DNA of 38,999 nucleotides from Hyphomicrobiaceae bacterium (lineage in GTDB: Bacteria; Pseudomonadota; Alphaproteobacteria; Rhizobiales; Ancalomicrobiaceae): the NCBI GenBank assembly GCA_016793065.1, contig JAEULV010000097.1, positions 1 through 38,999 on the forward strand, written 5' to 3'. The notes beneath the pieces were generated by a model. That model was not told the origin of the DNA and searched no databases. It worked only from the letters and a program-made list of their open reading frames with translations. Shown here in pieces: positions 8,235 to 16,761 of the stretch. The position numbers and the translations under genes were made by a program. Position 1 is the stretch's first letter. Each line of letters begins with the position of its first letter.

Positions 8235-10451
8235 TCAGGCTCGCTTTGCCAGCATGTCGAGGACGGCGGCGACGATCTCGTCGCGATTCGGCAGCGTCGC
8301 GGTGGCGGCGCGTCCGAGCGGGATGAAGCAATCGTCGGCGGTGATGCGCCGCACCTGCGGCCGGTGGGCGGCCCGCTCGGCGATCAACGTGACCAGCGCC
8401 TCGCTCTGCGAGCCGGTGACGCGGCATTCGTCGACGATCAGCACCCGGCCGCACGGTGCGATCGCCGCCAGCAACGCCTCTTCCGCCAGCGGCGCCAGCC
8501 AGCGCAGGTCGATGACGCGCGCCCGGACGCCGTGACTATCGGCGAGGATCTTCTCCGCCTGGCGCGACAGGTAGTAGCCGTTGCCATAGGTGACGATGGC
8601 GATGTCGGTGCCGTCGCCATGCCGGCCGATCTCGCCAAGGCCGATGTCGCCGCCGCTGCCGGGCGCCGCATAGGGGAAGGTCCACAACCCGTCCTTCGGC
8701 TCGTGCAGGTCGCGGGTCATGTAGAGCGCGATCGGCTCGAGGAAGACGACGACGCGCCCCTCCTCCCGCGCCAGCCGCACCGCCTCGCGCAGCATCCCCG
8801 GCGCATCGGCGCCGTTGGACGGGCAGGCGATGACGATGCCGGGAATGTCGCGCAGCACCGCATAGGAATTGTCGTTGTGGAAATGCCCGCCGAAACCCTT
8901 CTGATAGCCAAGCCCGGCGATGCGGATCACCATCGGATTGGTGAACTGGCCATTGGAGAAGAACGACAGCGTCGCCGCCTCGCCGCGCACCTGATCCTCG
9001 GCATTGTGCAGATAGGCGAGGAACTGGATTTCCGGGATCGGAATGAGGCCGTTATGCGCCATGCCGATCGCCAGCCCGAGAATGCTCTGTTCATCCAGCA
9101 GCGTGTTGATGACGCGCGCCGGGCCGAAGCGGTCGCTGAGCTTCTGGGTGACGCCATAGACGCCGCCCTTCGGGCCGATGTCCTCGCCCATCAGCGCGAT
9201 CTCGCGATGCGCCAGCATCAGGTCGGTGAGCGTCCAGTTGATCAGCTTGGCCAGATGCTGCGGCTGCTCCATGGCCTTCAGTTCGCTGTCGAGGATCGCC
9301 GCGCGCTCCTCCGGCGACGGCCCGTTCGTCGCCGCGTGCCGACGCTTCGGCGGCGTCAGGCTGGCCATGACCTCGGTCGGCGTGACGAGCTTCGGCCGGG
9401 TGATCGCCTCCTCGGCGACGCGCTCGGCCCGCAGGCCGATTTCGTCGTAGATGGCGCGGACGCCGTCGGCATCGAGCGTCCCGGTCTCGATCAGGCTGCG
9501 GGCGGTGTGCAGCAGCGGATCGTCGGCCTCCCACGCCTCGATCTCGGCCTTGCCGAGATAGGCGGTCTGGACGTCGGCGCCGGCATGGCCGTAGAGGCGG
9601 ACGCAGTTGACATGCAGGAACGCCGGCTTGCGGCGGGTGCGCACATAGGCCGCCACCTCCCGCGCCACCCGATAGGTCTCGATCACGTCGAGCCCGTCGC
9701 AGGCGAAATACTTGATCCCGGGCCGGGCGCCGAGGCTCGCCTTGATCCAGCCGCCCGGGGTCTTGGTCGAGATGCCGATGCCGTTGTCCTCGCAGATGAA
9801 CACCAGCGGCAGCGGAATGCCCTGGTAGGCGGTCCAGCCGGCGGTGTTGAACGCGCCTTGCGCGGTCGAGTGGTTGGCGGAGGCATCGCCGAAGGAACAC
9901 AGCACCACGGCATCGTCCGGCAGCACCGCATGCTCCGGACGCAGCCGCTTGGCCAGCCCGATCGAATAGGCGGCGCCGACGGCCTTCGGCAGATGCGAGG
10001 CGATGGTCGACGTCTGCGGCGGGATCGACAGCCGCTTCGAGCCGAGCACCTTGTGCCGGCCGCCGGAAATCGGATCGTCGGCCGAGGCGACGAAGCTCAA
10101 CAGCATGTCCCACAGGATGGTCTCGCCCGGAACCTGGGTCGAGCGCTCGATCTGGAAGGCGGCATCGCGATAGTGCAGGAACGCCATGTCGGTGGGGCGG
10201 AAGGCCGCGGCGATGGCGGCGTTGCCCTCGTGGCCGGACGAGCCGATGGTGTAGAAACCCTCGCCGCGCGCCTGCAGCTTGCGCGACACCCGGTCGAGCT
10301 GGCGCGACGTCGCCTGCGACCGGAACAGCCCGACCAGATGCTCCGGCGTCAGCCCGGCCTCGGCCAGCGTGGTGCGCGCCGCGCGCTCGGGCAGGCGCCC
10401 CGAGGCGACGCGGGCGAGGAAGTTCTCATGCACGATATCGGCGCGATCCAT
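8235..10451 (-). CDS. Fused 2-oxoacid dehydrogenase E1 (alpha and beta in one chain)
   Basis: A 738-residue thiamine-diphosphate enzyme with E1-alpha and E1-beta joined, as in some branched-chain 2-oxoacid dehydrogenases. The alpha half (about 40-350) carries the ThDP motif from GDAS (188-191) to EDNG (221-224). A linker rich in charge (about 355-395) follows. The beta half starts near 405 (LMGEDIGPKGGVYGVT; LLDEQSILGLAIGMA; VIRIAGLGYQKGFGGHFHNDN), and the transketolase C-terminal domain ends it (VIDLRWLAPL; VDECRVTGSQSEAL). I placed the start at the ATG at 10451; an upstream ATG at 10529 adds an Arg-rich stretch unlike the family. No E2 (lipoyl acyltransferase) or E3 gene is nearby. It is the first gene of the operon with the FabD-like and saccharopine-dehydrogenase-like genes. 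Confidence 0.9.
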   Translation of the reverse strand: MDRADIVHENFLARVASGRLPERAARTTLAEAGLTPEHLVGLFRSQATSRQLDRVSRKLQARGEGFYTIGSSGHEGNAAIAAAFRPTDMAFLHYRDAAFQIERSTQVPGETILWDMLLSFVASADDPISGGRHKVLGSKRLSIPPQTSTIASHLPKAVGAAYSIGLAKRLRPEHAVLPDDAVVLCSFGDASANHSTAQGAFNTAGWTAYQGIPLPLVFICEDNGIGISTKTPGGWIKASLGARPGIKYFACDGLDVIETYRVAREVAAYVRTRRKPAFLHVNCVRLYGHAGADVQTAYLGKAEIEAWEADDPLLHTARSLIETGTLDADGVRAIYDEIGLRAERVAEEAITRPKLVTPTEVMASLTPPKRRHAATNGPSPEERAAILDSELKAMEQPQHLAKLINWTLTDLMLAHREIALMGEDIGPKGGVYGVTQKLSDRFGPARVINTLLDEQSILGLAIGMAHNGLIPIPEIQFLAYLHNAEDQVRGEAATLSFFSNGQFTNPMVIRIAGLGYQKGFGGHFHNDNSYAVLRDIPGIVIACPSNGADAPGMLREAVRLAREEGRVVVFLEPIALYMTRDLHEPKDGLWTFPYAAPGSGGDIGLGEIGRHGDGTDIAIVTYGNGYYLSRQAEKILADSHGVRARVIDLRWLAPLAEEALLAAIAPCGRVLIVDECRVTGSQSEALVTLIAERAAHRPQVRRITADDCFIPLGRAATATLPNRDEIVAAVLDMLAKRA

Positions 10452-10613
10452 GGCGCGGGGCCTCCGGCGATGTCTGGCGGATCGGCGCGCGGGCGAAAGC
10501 CGGCACGCCGGCGGGTTGCCCGCGCGCACGCCAAACCCCGCCCCGCCGAGCCCTGTTCGTCGACGTGACTGTGCGCCAGCGCGGGCCCAAGCGTAAATCG
10601 ATGTTTGCGACCA

Positions 10614-10638
10614 AGGTCATTCCACCACCGAATGACCT
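10614..10638. promoter_or_regulatory. Perfect 9-bp inverted repeat upstream of the E1 operon
   Basis: AGGTCATTC and GAATGACCT are separated by CACCACC. An outer GACC/GGTC pair (10609-10612 and 10643-10646) nearly extends it. It lies 163 bases before the E1 start with no T-run, so an operator is more likely than a terminator. The whole 10452-10765 gap otherwise holds only this dyad and the hairpin at 10681-10712. Confidence 0.55.
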
Positions 10639-10680
10639 CTCCGGTCCATCGAACCAAATCGACAGGCCGCGAAAATGAGA

Positions 10681-10712
10681 ACGCCCGCCGGTACGTCTGG
10701 CACGGCGGGCGT
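10681..10712 (-). terminator. Hairpin after the PodJ-like gene
   Basis: ACGCCCGCCG pairs with CGGCGGGCGT over a 12-base loop. On the minus strand the stem is followed by TCTCATTTTC, a modest T-rich tract. It starts 54 bases past the PodJ-like stop and is the best terminator candidate there. Confidence 0.6.
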
Positions 10713-10765
10713 CGGATATTCGCACTTGGGTTCGCGTCTGCCTGCGCCGGATGCCGATCCCGGCA

Positions 10766-13700
10766 TCACTGCCGCGGGCGGCTCGCCACTTCCAGGATCT
10801 TGGCGTCGATCTCGCCGGTCACCGGCTGGCCGGTCTGCTTCTGGAACGCCTTGATCGCATCCTTCAGCTTCGGCGACATCTGGCCGTTGACGTCGCCGGA
10901 GAACAGGCCGCGCTGGGCGAGGAACATCTGCAGGCCCTGGATCTGGCCCTTGCTCGGCGCCGCCGCCGGCCGGTTGGCGTCGGCGACGATGCCGGTGGCG
11001 TCCTTGCTCCATTTGGTGGCGATATCGTTGGAGGCCGGGTCCGGGGTCTTCGGCTGCCAGGTCTGCACCGCCATCTGCGCCTGGGTGAGCAGGTTCTTGT
11101 CCTGGGTCTCCAGCGCCTTGGCGACTTCGTCACGCTTCAGGCCGGCGTCGGAATCTCCCGACTTGGCCGCGACCGCGAACCACTTGTACGAAGCGGCGAG
11201 GTCCTTGGAGACGCCGTAGCCGCGACCATACATGATGCCGAGATTGTACTGGCTGTCGCGAACGCCGTAGTCGCCGGCCTTGCGGAACCAGTCGGCGGCG
11301 GCGCGCAGATCGGCATCGGTGCCGCCCTGGGTCATCAGCACCGCGAGATTGTGCATGGCGCGGGCGTTGCCGCCCTCGGCGGCGCGCTGGTACCACTGCC
11401 GCGCGGCATCGAGGCTCTGGGCGACGCCCTGACCCTTCTCGTAGAAACTGCCCAGCCGATACTGCGCCGGGGCGAAGCCCTGCTTGCCGGCATATTCGTA
11501 CCACTTGGCCGCTTCGGCCAGGTCGACCTTGACGCCCTTGCCCTCGGTGTAGCGCGAGGCGACCTCGAACTGGGCGCGCGGATCGCCGGAAGCGGCGGCG
11601 GTGCGCAGGCCTTCGCTGCCGATGGTGGCCGGCGGCAGCGGCGCGGTTACCGGACCGGTGCTGATCGGCGCGATCGTCGTCGACGACGGCATCGACGCGG
11701 CGACAGGCGCCGGCGTGGCCGGGGCCGGTTCGGGCGCGGTCGGCGCGGCGGCTTCCGCCTGCGGCGCCTGCGCCATTTGCGGTGGTTGCGGTGTGTCCGG
11801 GGTAGACGCTGGCGCCTCGGCGCGATGCGCCGGCGTCTCGGCCTCGGACGGCTGGTTCGGCATCGCCGGGGCCTGCGGCGCGCCGACGCTCGGCGTCGGG
11901 GTGTATTCAGCCTGCGGCGACGGCATTGGCGGCGCGACGGCCTGCCGCTCCTCGCCGCCGCGCGGGTAGAGCGCGAACACCGACAATGCCAGCAGGATGG
12001 CGCCCGCCACCAGGAACAATTGCTTGCGCGGCAGCGCCTTGAGCATGCCGAACCGGCCGCCGGAAGCAGACGCGACTTCGTCCGGCGCGTCGCCGGGGAA
12101 CGGACGCCCCGGCAGCGGCGGCGGCAAATGGACATCCGGCGCTTCCGACGGCTTGTCGGCACCCTTGCGGCCGCCCCGGACACTGGCAAGCGCCTGTGTC
12201 AGGCGCTCGACCGGCGATGGGCTGGCGTTCTGCGCCGGCTCGGCGGAAAGCTCCGATGCGGCTTGCGCGGCGCGGCGGGCGGCGGCGATGAAGTCCGCCT
12301 TGCGGTCGCCGGTGGCTTCCGCCGGCGCGCCGGGGCCGGTCCAGCCGGGCGGACGCGGCGTCGCCGACTGGAACAGCGTCGGGTCGGCATTGCGCCGGCT
12401 CGGGTCGGGCTTGCCGGAACCGGGTTCGAGCGGACGATTGTCCTCGGGCGCGCTGGCAATGCCACGGGTGGTCGGCGGCTTCGGACCGAGCGGCTTTTCC
12501 AGGAACGGCGAGGCCTCGATCAACCGCGATTCCGCCGGCTTCGGCTCCGGCGGCTGTATCGGCGCCTCGGCCATGGCGCGCGCGGCGGCCTGAACAGCGG
12601 CGACGGTCGGATTGGCGGCGGCCGGCCGGGCGACCGGCGCGGCGGCCGGGACCGGCGGCGGCACCGGCGCCGCGTGGGTGGCGGCGGCGGCGCGGGTTTC
12701 CATCGCCCCCATCCGCTCGACAATGGTCTCCAGCGTATCGCGGACCAGCTGCAGCGTATCCTGCGTGCGCGATTCCGCCGTCTTGGCCGAAACCTGCAGC
12801 CGCTTCAGGTTGTCCTGCAGCACGCGCACGACACCGTCGTCCAGCCGGGCCTCGCTGCCGAACGATGCCGGCGCCAGCTCGCGCACTGCCTCGCGGGCGG
12901 CGTCGCGGGCAACCGCGATGGCGTCCTCGCGCGCATCGACCAGATGTTCCTGAATCCGCGCCAGCGCGGTTTCCATCTTGCCGATGCCGTCGAAACGCTG
13001 GGCATTGGCGTCGATCTGCCGGGCCAGCCGGCCCATCTGTTCCTCGAGCTGGTCGATCAGCCGCGAATCCGGCTCGCCGCGGGCGGTCTCCTCCAGCTTC
13101 AGCGCCAGCGCCCGGATCTGCGCCTCGATATGCGAGACATCGGTCGGGCTATTGCGGCGTTCGCGGAACTCGGCGCGCATGGCGGCGATTTCGTCGCGCA
13201 GGCCATCGACGTCACGGCTGGTGACTTCGCCGGCGGTCGCCGGCGCCCGCTCCAGCCGGTCGACCATGCCGCCGATGCGGCTCTCGATGGCGCGGAACTC
13301 GGCGATCGCCGGCAGCGCCTCGTCGATGCGCCTCACAGTCTGCGTCAGGCTGGTCAGCGCGGTGGTGTCGAGCGCGCGGTCGGTCAGATCCTGCAGCCGC
13401 GCCTCGATCGCTTCCATCCGCTCCGTCGACGGCTGGCGGGCAAGGCTGTCGTCGAGACGGCGGACCACGGTTTCGAGCGTCGCCAGCGTGCGCGGGTCGG
13501 TGTCCCGGACGATCGCCTGCAGTTGCGCCTCGAGCACGTTGAGCCGGTCGGGTGACGGTTGCCGTTGCAGCAGGTCGTCGATGCGCCGCACGGCGCTTTC
13601 CAGCGACGCCAGCGCCTCGGGCCGGCTGGCGGTCTGTTCCTGCAGGCTTTCGATGCGGTCGGCGAGCTCGGCGATCTTGCGATTGAACGCGCTGACCACG

Positions 13701-15184
13701 GTATCGAGCGGCGTCCGGTCGAGCTGGTCGAGCTTGACGACGATTTCCTGGATGCGTCGCTCGATCATCGGCGAGGGATCGATCGGCTGCGGCGCCGCCT
13801 TGAGGTCGTCGATCTGCCGGGCAAGATGGGCCAGGCCCTTCAGCACCACGTTCGGATCGAACTTGGCGACCAGGCCCTTCATCTCGCCCAGCTGCCGCTC
13901 GATCTCGGCGACGCGGCCGGCCATCTCCCGCCCGCCCTGGGCGGCGATCTGGTCGAGCTTCGTCGCCAGCGCGCCGAGGCGACGCTCGACGCCGGCGATC
14001 TGCTCAACCTGCGGCACGCTCGACAGCGCGTCCTGCAGCCCGGCAATGCGGTCGGCGAGGCCGTTCAGCGGCCGGTCGTCGTCGACGGCGCGGCGCAGGT
14101 GGTCGAGCCGCTCGACAATATGGGAATAGCCGCTTTCGAGGCTGCGCAACGAACCCTCGACATTGCGGTCGAGCACGATGTCGCGCAGCTTGGCGATCTC
14201 GCCGAGGAGCTGTTCGAGCTTGCGCGGATCGAGGCGCTGGCTGCCGAGCTCGTCGAGCTTGGCATCAAGCGCCCTGAGGTCGGCGAGGTGCCGCTCGGTG
14301 CCGGCGCGATCCGGGCGCACCTCGATCAGGCGGCGCAGGTCGCGCACCTCCGCCAGTAGCGCCTCGATGTCGCGATCGTCGTGACGGCCGCCGATCTGGT
14401 CGAGCTTGCGCGACAGGCTGTCGAACTGCGAACGCATGTCGAAATCGTCGCGCGGTTCGCGGCGTTCGCTCGCCAGCGGCTCGCGCGGACGCTCGGCGCG
14501 GTAGTCGTCGACCGCCGGCATCGGCGCGCGGGCGGGGCGGGGCGGCAGGTCATTGGCAAACAGCGCCGACTGGCGGGCGCTGATCTCGGCGATCGCGTCC
14601 TGCAGCGTCTCGCCGAGATGGCCGGCGGCATGTTCCTCCAGCGGCGACGGCCCGTACGATGCGATCGATCGCGCCTTGCGATCGATGCCCTCAAGCGACG
14701 ACAGCAGATCGTCGAACCGGTCGGATCCGCGCGAGGGGCCGCGCGACGCGGCGCGGCGCGGGCGTTCGCGCGGCGGCGCCACGTCAATCGGCTCGCGATG
14801 GTCGCGGTCCTGGCCGGTGCGGCGATATCCGGCGCCGGACGGGCGCGGCTCGTCGTCCATCAGCCGCTCGAGCGACCGGGCGATGCCGCTGAGGTCCTCG
14901 CGGGCATTGTCGCGAACCCGGTCGGATCCGCGTTCCGCACCCCGCGACGGCCGCCGGTCGAAGTCGCTGTCTTCATAGGTGGCGCGGGTGGAGCGGCCGC
15001 CGCTGCCGTTCATCCGCTCCAGCCGGCTGGCGAGATCGTCCAGGCGCTGGTTGAGACCATCGAGCGATGGCGCGCTCGGTCGGTCATCGCGATACCGGCG
15101 TGCATGGGACGTCGCGTCGGCCCGGGCACCATAGCCCGCGTCGTCGCGCCAATCCCTGTCTTCTCCGCGTCCGCGCCTCGCCAT
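10766..15184 (-). CDS. podJ: PodJ-like polar localisation protein (coiled coil, TM, Sel1 repeats, peptidoglycan-binding)
   Basis: A 1472-residue single-pass membrane protein with PodJ architecture; PodJ organises one cell pole in Caulobacter and Agrobacterium. The first about 250 residues are Arg/Asp/Ser-rich and disordered. A long coiled-coil region follows (about 270-830), containing near-repeats of about 45 residues with the motif L.sLe..VRRiDd.l.rqps.eR...iEa.Lq.l. Next is a Pro/Ala-rich segment, a transmembrane helix near residues 1050-1075 (LFLVAGAILLALSVFALYP), a second Pro/Ala-rich linker, periplasmic Sel1 repeats (about 1190-1335), and a C-terminal peptidoglycan-binding domain (about 1405-1472). 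I chose the ATG at 15184; an upstream start at 15346 gives unconserved sequence. It is longer than Caulobacter PodJ (974 residues as I recall). Confidence 0.88.
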   Translation of the reverse strand: MARRGRGEDRDWRDDAGYGARADATSHARRYRDDRPSAPSLDGLNQRLDDLASRLERMNGSGGRSTRATYEDSDFDRRPSRGAERGSDRVRDNAREDLSGIARSLERLMDDEPRPSGAGYRRTGQDRDHREPIDVAPPRERPRRAASRGPSRGSDRFDDLLSSLEGIDRKARSIASYGPSPLEEHAAGHLGETLQDAIAEISARQSALFANDLPPRPARAPMPAVDDYRAERPREPLASERREPRDDFDMRSQFDSLSRKLDQIGGRHDDRDIEALLAEVRDLRRLIEVRPDRAGTERHLADLRALDAKLDELGSQRLDPRKLEQLLGEIAKLRDIVLDRNVEGSLRSLESGYSHIVERLDHLRRAVDDDRPLNGLADRIAGLQDALSSVPQVEQIAGVERRLGALATKLDQIAAQGGREMAGRVAEIERQLGEMKGLVAKFDPNVVLKGLAHLARQIDDLKAAPQPIDPSPMIERRIQEIVVKLDQLDRTPLDTVVSAFNRKIAELADRIESLQEQTASRPEALASLESAVRRIDDLLQRQPSPDRLNVLEAQLQAIVRDTDPRTLATLETVVRRLDDSLARQPSTERMEAIEARLQDLTDRALDTTALTSLTQTVRRIDEALPAIAEFRAIESRIGGMVDRLERAPATAGEVTSRDVDGLRDEIAAMRAEFRERRNSPTDVSHIEAQIRALALKLEETARGEPDSRLIDQLEEQMGRLARQIDANAQRFDGIGKMETALARIQEHLVDAREDAIAVARDAAREAVRELAPASFGSEARLDDGVVRVLQDNLKRLQVSAKTAESRTQDTLQLVRDTLETIVERMGAMETRAAAATHAAPVPPPVPAAAPVARPAAANPTVAAVQAAARAMAEAPIQPPEPKPAESRLIEASPFLEKPLGPKPPTTRGIASAPEDNRPLEPGSGKPDPSRRNADPTLFQSATPRPPGWTGPGAPAEATGDRKADFIAAARRAAQAASELSAEPAQNASPSPVERLTQALASVRGGRKGADKPSEAPDVHLPPPLPGRPFPGDAPDEVASASGGRFGMLKALPRKQLFLVAGAILLALSVFALYPRGGEERQAVAPPMPSPQAEYTPTPSVGAPQAPAMPNQPSEAETPAHRAEAPASTPDTPQPPQMAQAPQAEAAAPTAPEPAPATPAPVAASMPSSTTIAPISTGPVTAPLPPATIGSEGLRTAAASGDPRAQFEVASRYTEGKGVKVDLAEAAKWYEYAGKQGFAPAQYRLGSFYEKGQGVAQSLDAARQWYQRAAEGGNARAMHNLAVLMTQGGTDADLRAAADWFRKAGDYGVRDSQYNLGIMYGRGYGVSKDLAASYKWFAVAAKSGDSDAGLKRDEVAKALETQDKNLLTQAQMAVQTWQPKTPDPASNDIATKWSKDATGIVADANRPAAAPSKGQIQGLQMFLAQRGLFSGDVNGQMSPKLKDAIKAFQKQTGQPVTGEIDAKILEVASRPRQ

Positions 15185-15736
15185 TCCCGGCCTCGTCACC
15201 TGTGGTCGAATGGCGCGGCTTGACGCCGCAATCCCGCCGGTTGCGCGCTCATGCGCGTGGGCGAGTCGCTTTCGACCCTGATTACATCGGTGCCGAGCAT
15301 CGACGGTCAGGGTAAACAAGCGGTTAACCGGGGCCTGGCTTGTCAACGTGGCGGTAATCGAACCTTATGAATTATGATGACGTCGCCCCGTTTTAGGCGC
15401 ACCCTGTCTTCCGCGCCCTCGGCCGGCTGTCGTTTCCTTGCGAATGTCTGATATGCGCCAAGAGCACAAGGATTAAGCAGGAAAATGTCGTGTTTTGGAA
15501 AATATCCTTTTCGAGGAACCGGAAAGCCATGCAAACACAGTCATTTAAATTTCCGTTGAAACGGGCGGTGCCGAAGCCGGCGTGTTTCCGGATTGCCGGC
15601 GTTTAACTGCTAACGCACCGCACGTAACGTCATCCCGGGCCGCACGGACTGGACCTCCCCATGGGAAACATGTACCTCATAGGTACTCCGATCCAAGGGG
15701 GACCACCCAAACGGAAAATCAAAGGGGGTCTTTCCC
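15185..15736. other. Long intergenic region between PodJ-like and MerR genes
   Basis: These 552 bases separate divergent genes and must hold both promoters. The stretch 15350-15600 is clearly more A/T-rich than the coding DNA around it. I see no credible ORF or structured RNA. The one distinct element is the inverted repeat at 15672-15686, close to the MerR start. Confidence 0.5.
15672..15686. promoter_or_regulatory. Inverted repeat GTACCT-N3-AGGTAC upstream of the MerR gene
   Basis: A perfect 6-bp inverted repeat with spacer CAT, centred 58 bases before the MerR start codon. Its size suits a MerR dimer site within a promoter spacer, so autoregulation is possible. It does not resemble the palindrome at 16714-16733, so if one is the site of this regulator the other may belong to a different protein. 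Confidence 0.5.
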
Positions 15737-16195
15737 ATGAGTGATATGAATTCGGCCCTGACGTCTGCCCTCGAAGACGTCGACCTCGTTGCCCATGACG
15801 GCGACGAATCCAATCAAAGCGTCTTCACGATCGGCGATCTCGCGCGCGAGTTCGACGTAACCTTGCGGACGCTTCGGTTCTACGAAGACAAGGCGCTGCT
15901 CAATCCGCGTCGCGATGGCCTGAACCGGATCTACAGCCGGCGGGATCGCGCCCGGCTGAAGCTGGTGCTGATGGGCAAGCGCGTCGGCTTCTCGCTCTAC
16001 GAGATCAAGGAGATGCTCGATCTCTACGATCTCAAGGACGGCCAGACGCTCCAGCTCGAGGTCGCTCTCGACAAGTTCAAGGCGCAGATCTCCGTCCTGG
16101 AGACCCAGCGCCGCGAGGTTGACGCCGCGATCACCGAGCTGACCCGTACCGTCGACATCGTCGAGAAGCTGCTGGCCGCTCGCGGCGGGAAGTGA
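15737..16195 (+). CDS. MerR family regulator, probable controller of the adjacent fatty-acid/acyl-CoA genes
   Basis: A 152-residue regulator with a disordered N-terminus of about 28 residues and a MerR winged helix (FTIGDLAREFDVTLRTLRFYEDKALLNPRR). The second recognition part is RIYSRRDRARLKLVLMGKRVGFSLYEIKEMLDLYD. A long dimerisation helix follows (about 100-150). There is no metal-binding Cys cluster, so it is not a metal sensor. AAAGGGGGT lies just before the ATG. It is transcribed towards the acyl-CoA dehydrogenase operon but separated from it by a terminator. LiuR-type MerR proteins control branched-chain and fatty acid degradation in proteobacteria, and the location suggests a similar role; this is inference. 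Confidence 0.9.
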   Translation: MSDMNSALTSALEDVDLVAHDGDESNQSVFTIGDLAREFDVTLRTLRFYEDKALLNPRRDGLNRIYSRRDRARLKLVLMGKRVGFSLYEIKEMLDLYDLKDGQTLQLEVALDKFKAQISVLETQRREVDAAITELTRTVDIVEKLLAARGGK

Positions 16196-16400
16196 CGCGA
16201 CCGCATGCGACAAGGAAGGTCGCGGCGTCGTGACCGGTGCCTGATCCCGCAACCGGCGCACGCGACCCGAGAAGATCATGAGCCGCGACACACAGTCGCG
16301 GTGGGTGGATGTGTTCCCGATGCGGCGGCAGGGCGCACAACAAGCCGACTGATGCCATCTGGCATGAACCGTCCTCGACCCGTGTTGATGTCGTTCATCG

Positions 16401-16430
16401 AAAGGGAGCCTCGCGGCTCCCTTTTTCTTT
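16401..16430 (+). terminator. Rho-independent terminator of the MerR gene
   Basis: AAAGGGAGCC pairs with GGCTCCCTTT over a TCGC tetraloop, followed by TTCTTT. The perfect 10-bp stem ends the MerR transcript about 205 bases after its stop, so the downstream fad genes need their own promoter. The rest of 16196-16761 holds no gene; the palindrome at 16714-16733 lies near its end. Confidence 0.93.
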
Positions 16431-16713
16431 GCCCGGCTACCGGGAGCACCGAACCGTGATTCGGCGCGATAGCCGCGGCCCCGGCGCCCGGAGATCCCCG
16501 ACGCCAAACGCGCCCGAACCTCGCCTGTCGCGCCCTCCCCGTTCACCTGCCGCAACGACGTCAAGGACTAGCGCGACGGCCGATGAAACCGACCGGACGG
16601 GCTTTTCGTTCGACACGAAACGGTTCAGATTAAATCGATATAAATGTGTTGAGTTGACGCTGGGACACGATTGAACCGCGGTTTCGAACGCCGTATATGC
16701 GAACGAAATGAAC

Positions 16714-16733
16714 TGACGTTTACGTAAACGTCA
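16714..16733. promoter_or_regulatory. Perfect 20-bp palindrome upstream of the acyl-CoA dehydrogenase gene
   Basis: TGACGTTTACGTAAACGTCA is its own reverse complement over all 20 bases and ends 28 bases before the start codon of the fad operon. Its GTTTACGTAAAC core is like the ACGTAAACGT-type consensus I recall for LiuR, a MerR-family regulator of acyl-CoA catabolism. Placed between promoter and gene, it is probably the operator for the MerR protein encoded at 15737-16195. Confidence 0.78.
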
Positions 16734-16761
16734 TAAGCAAGTGACGATCCGGGAGACACCC

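Noticed and set aside
7053..10568. A very long plus-strand open frame (over 1100 codons) opposite the E1 operon
   Set aside because: It is the antisense of three well-supported genes; its Arg/Gly/Asp/His-rich product is a by-product of GC-rich codon use and has no domain.
10751..13555. Long plus-strand open frame opposite the PodJ-like gene
   Set aside because: Antisense shadow of the coiled-coil gene, with Arg/Gly-rich low-complexity product and no ribosome site.
15185..15736. Possible tRNA or small RNA gene in the AT-richer intergenic region
   Set aside because: No cloverleaf, T-loop consensus or promoter/terminator pair could be found by eye.
16654..16659. TTGACG as a -35 box of the fad promoter
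   Set aside because: No acceptable -10 sequence follows at 16-19 bases, so I did not call a promoter.
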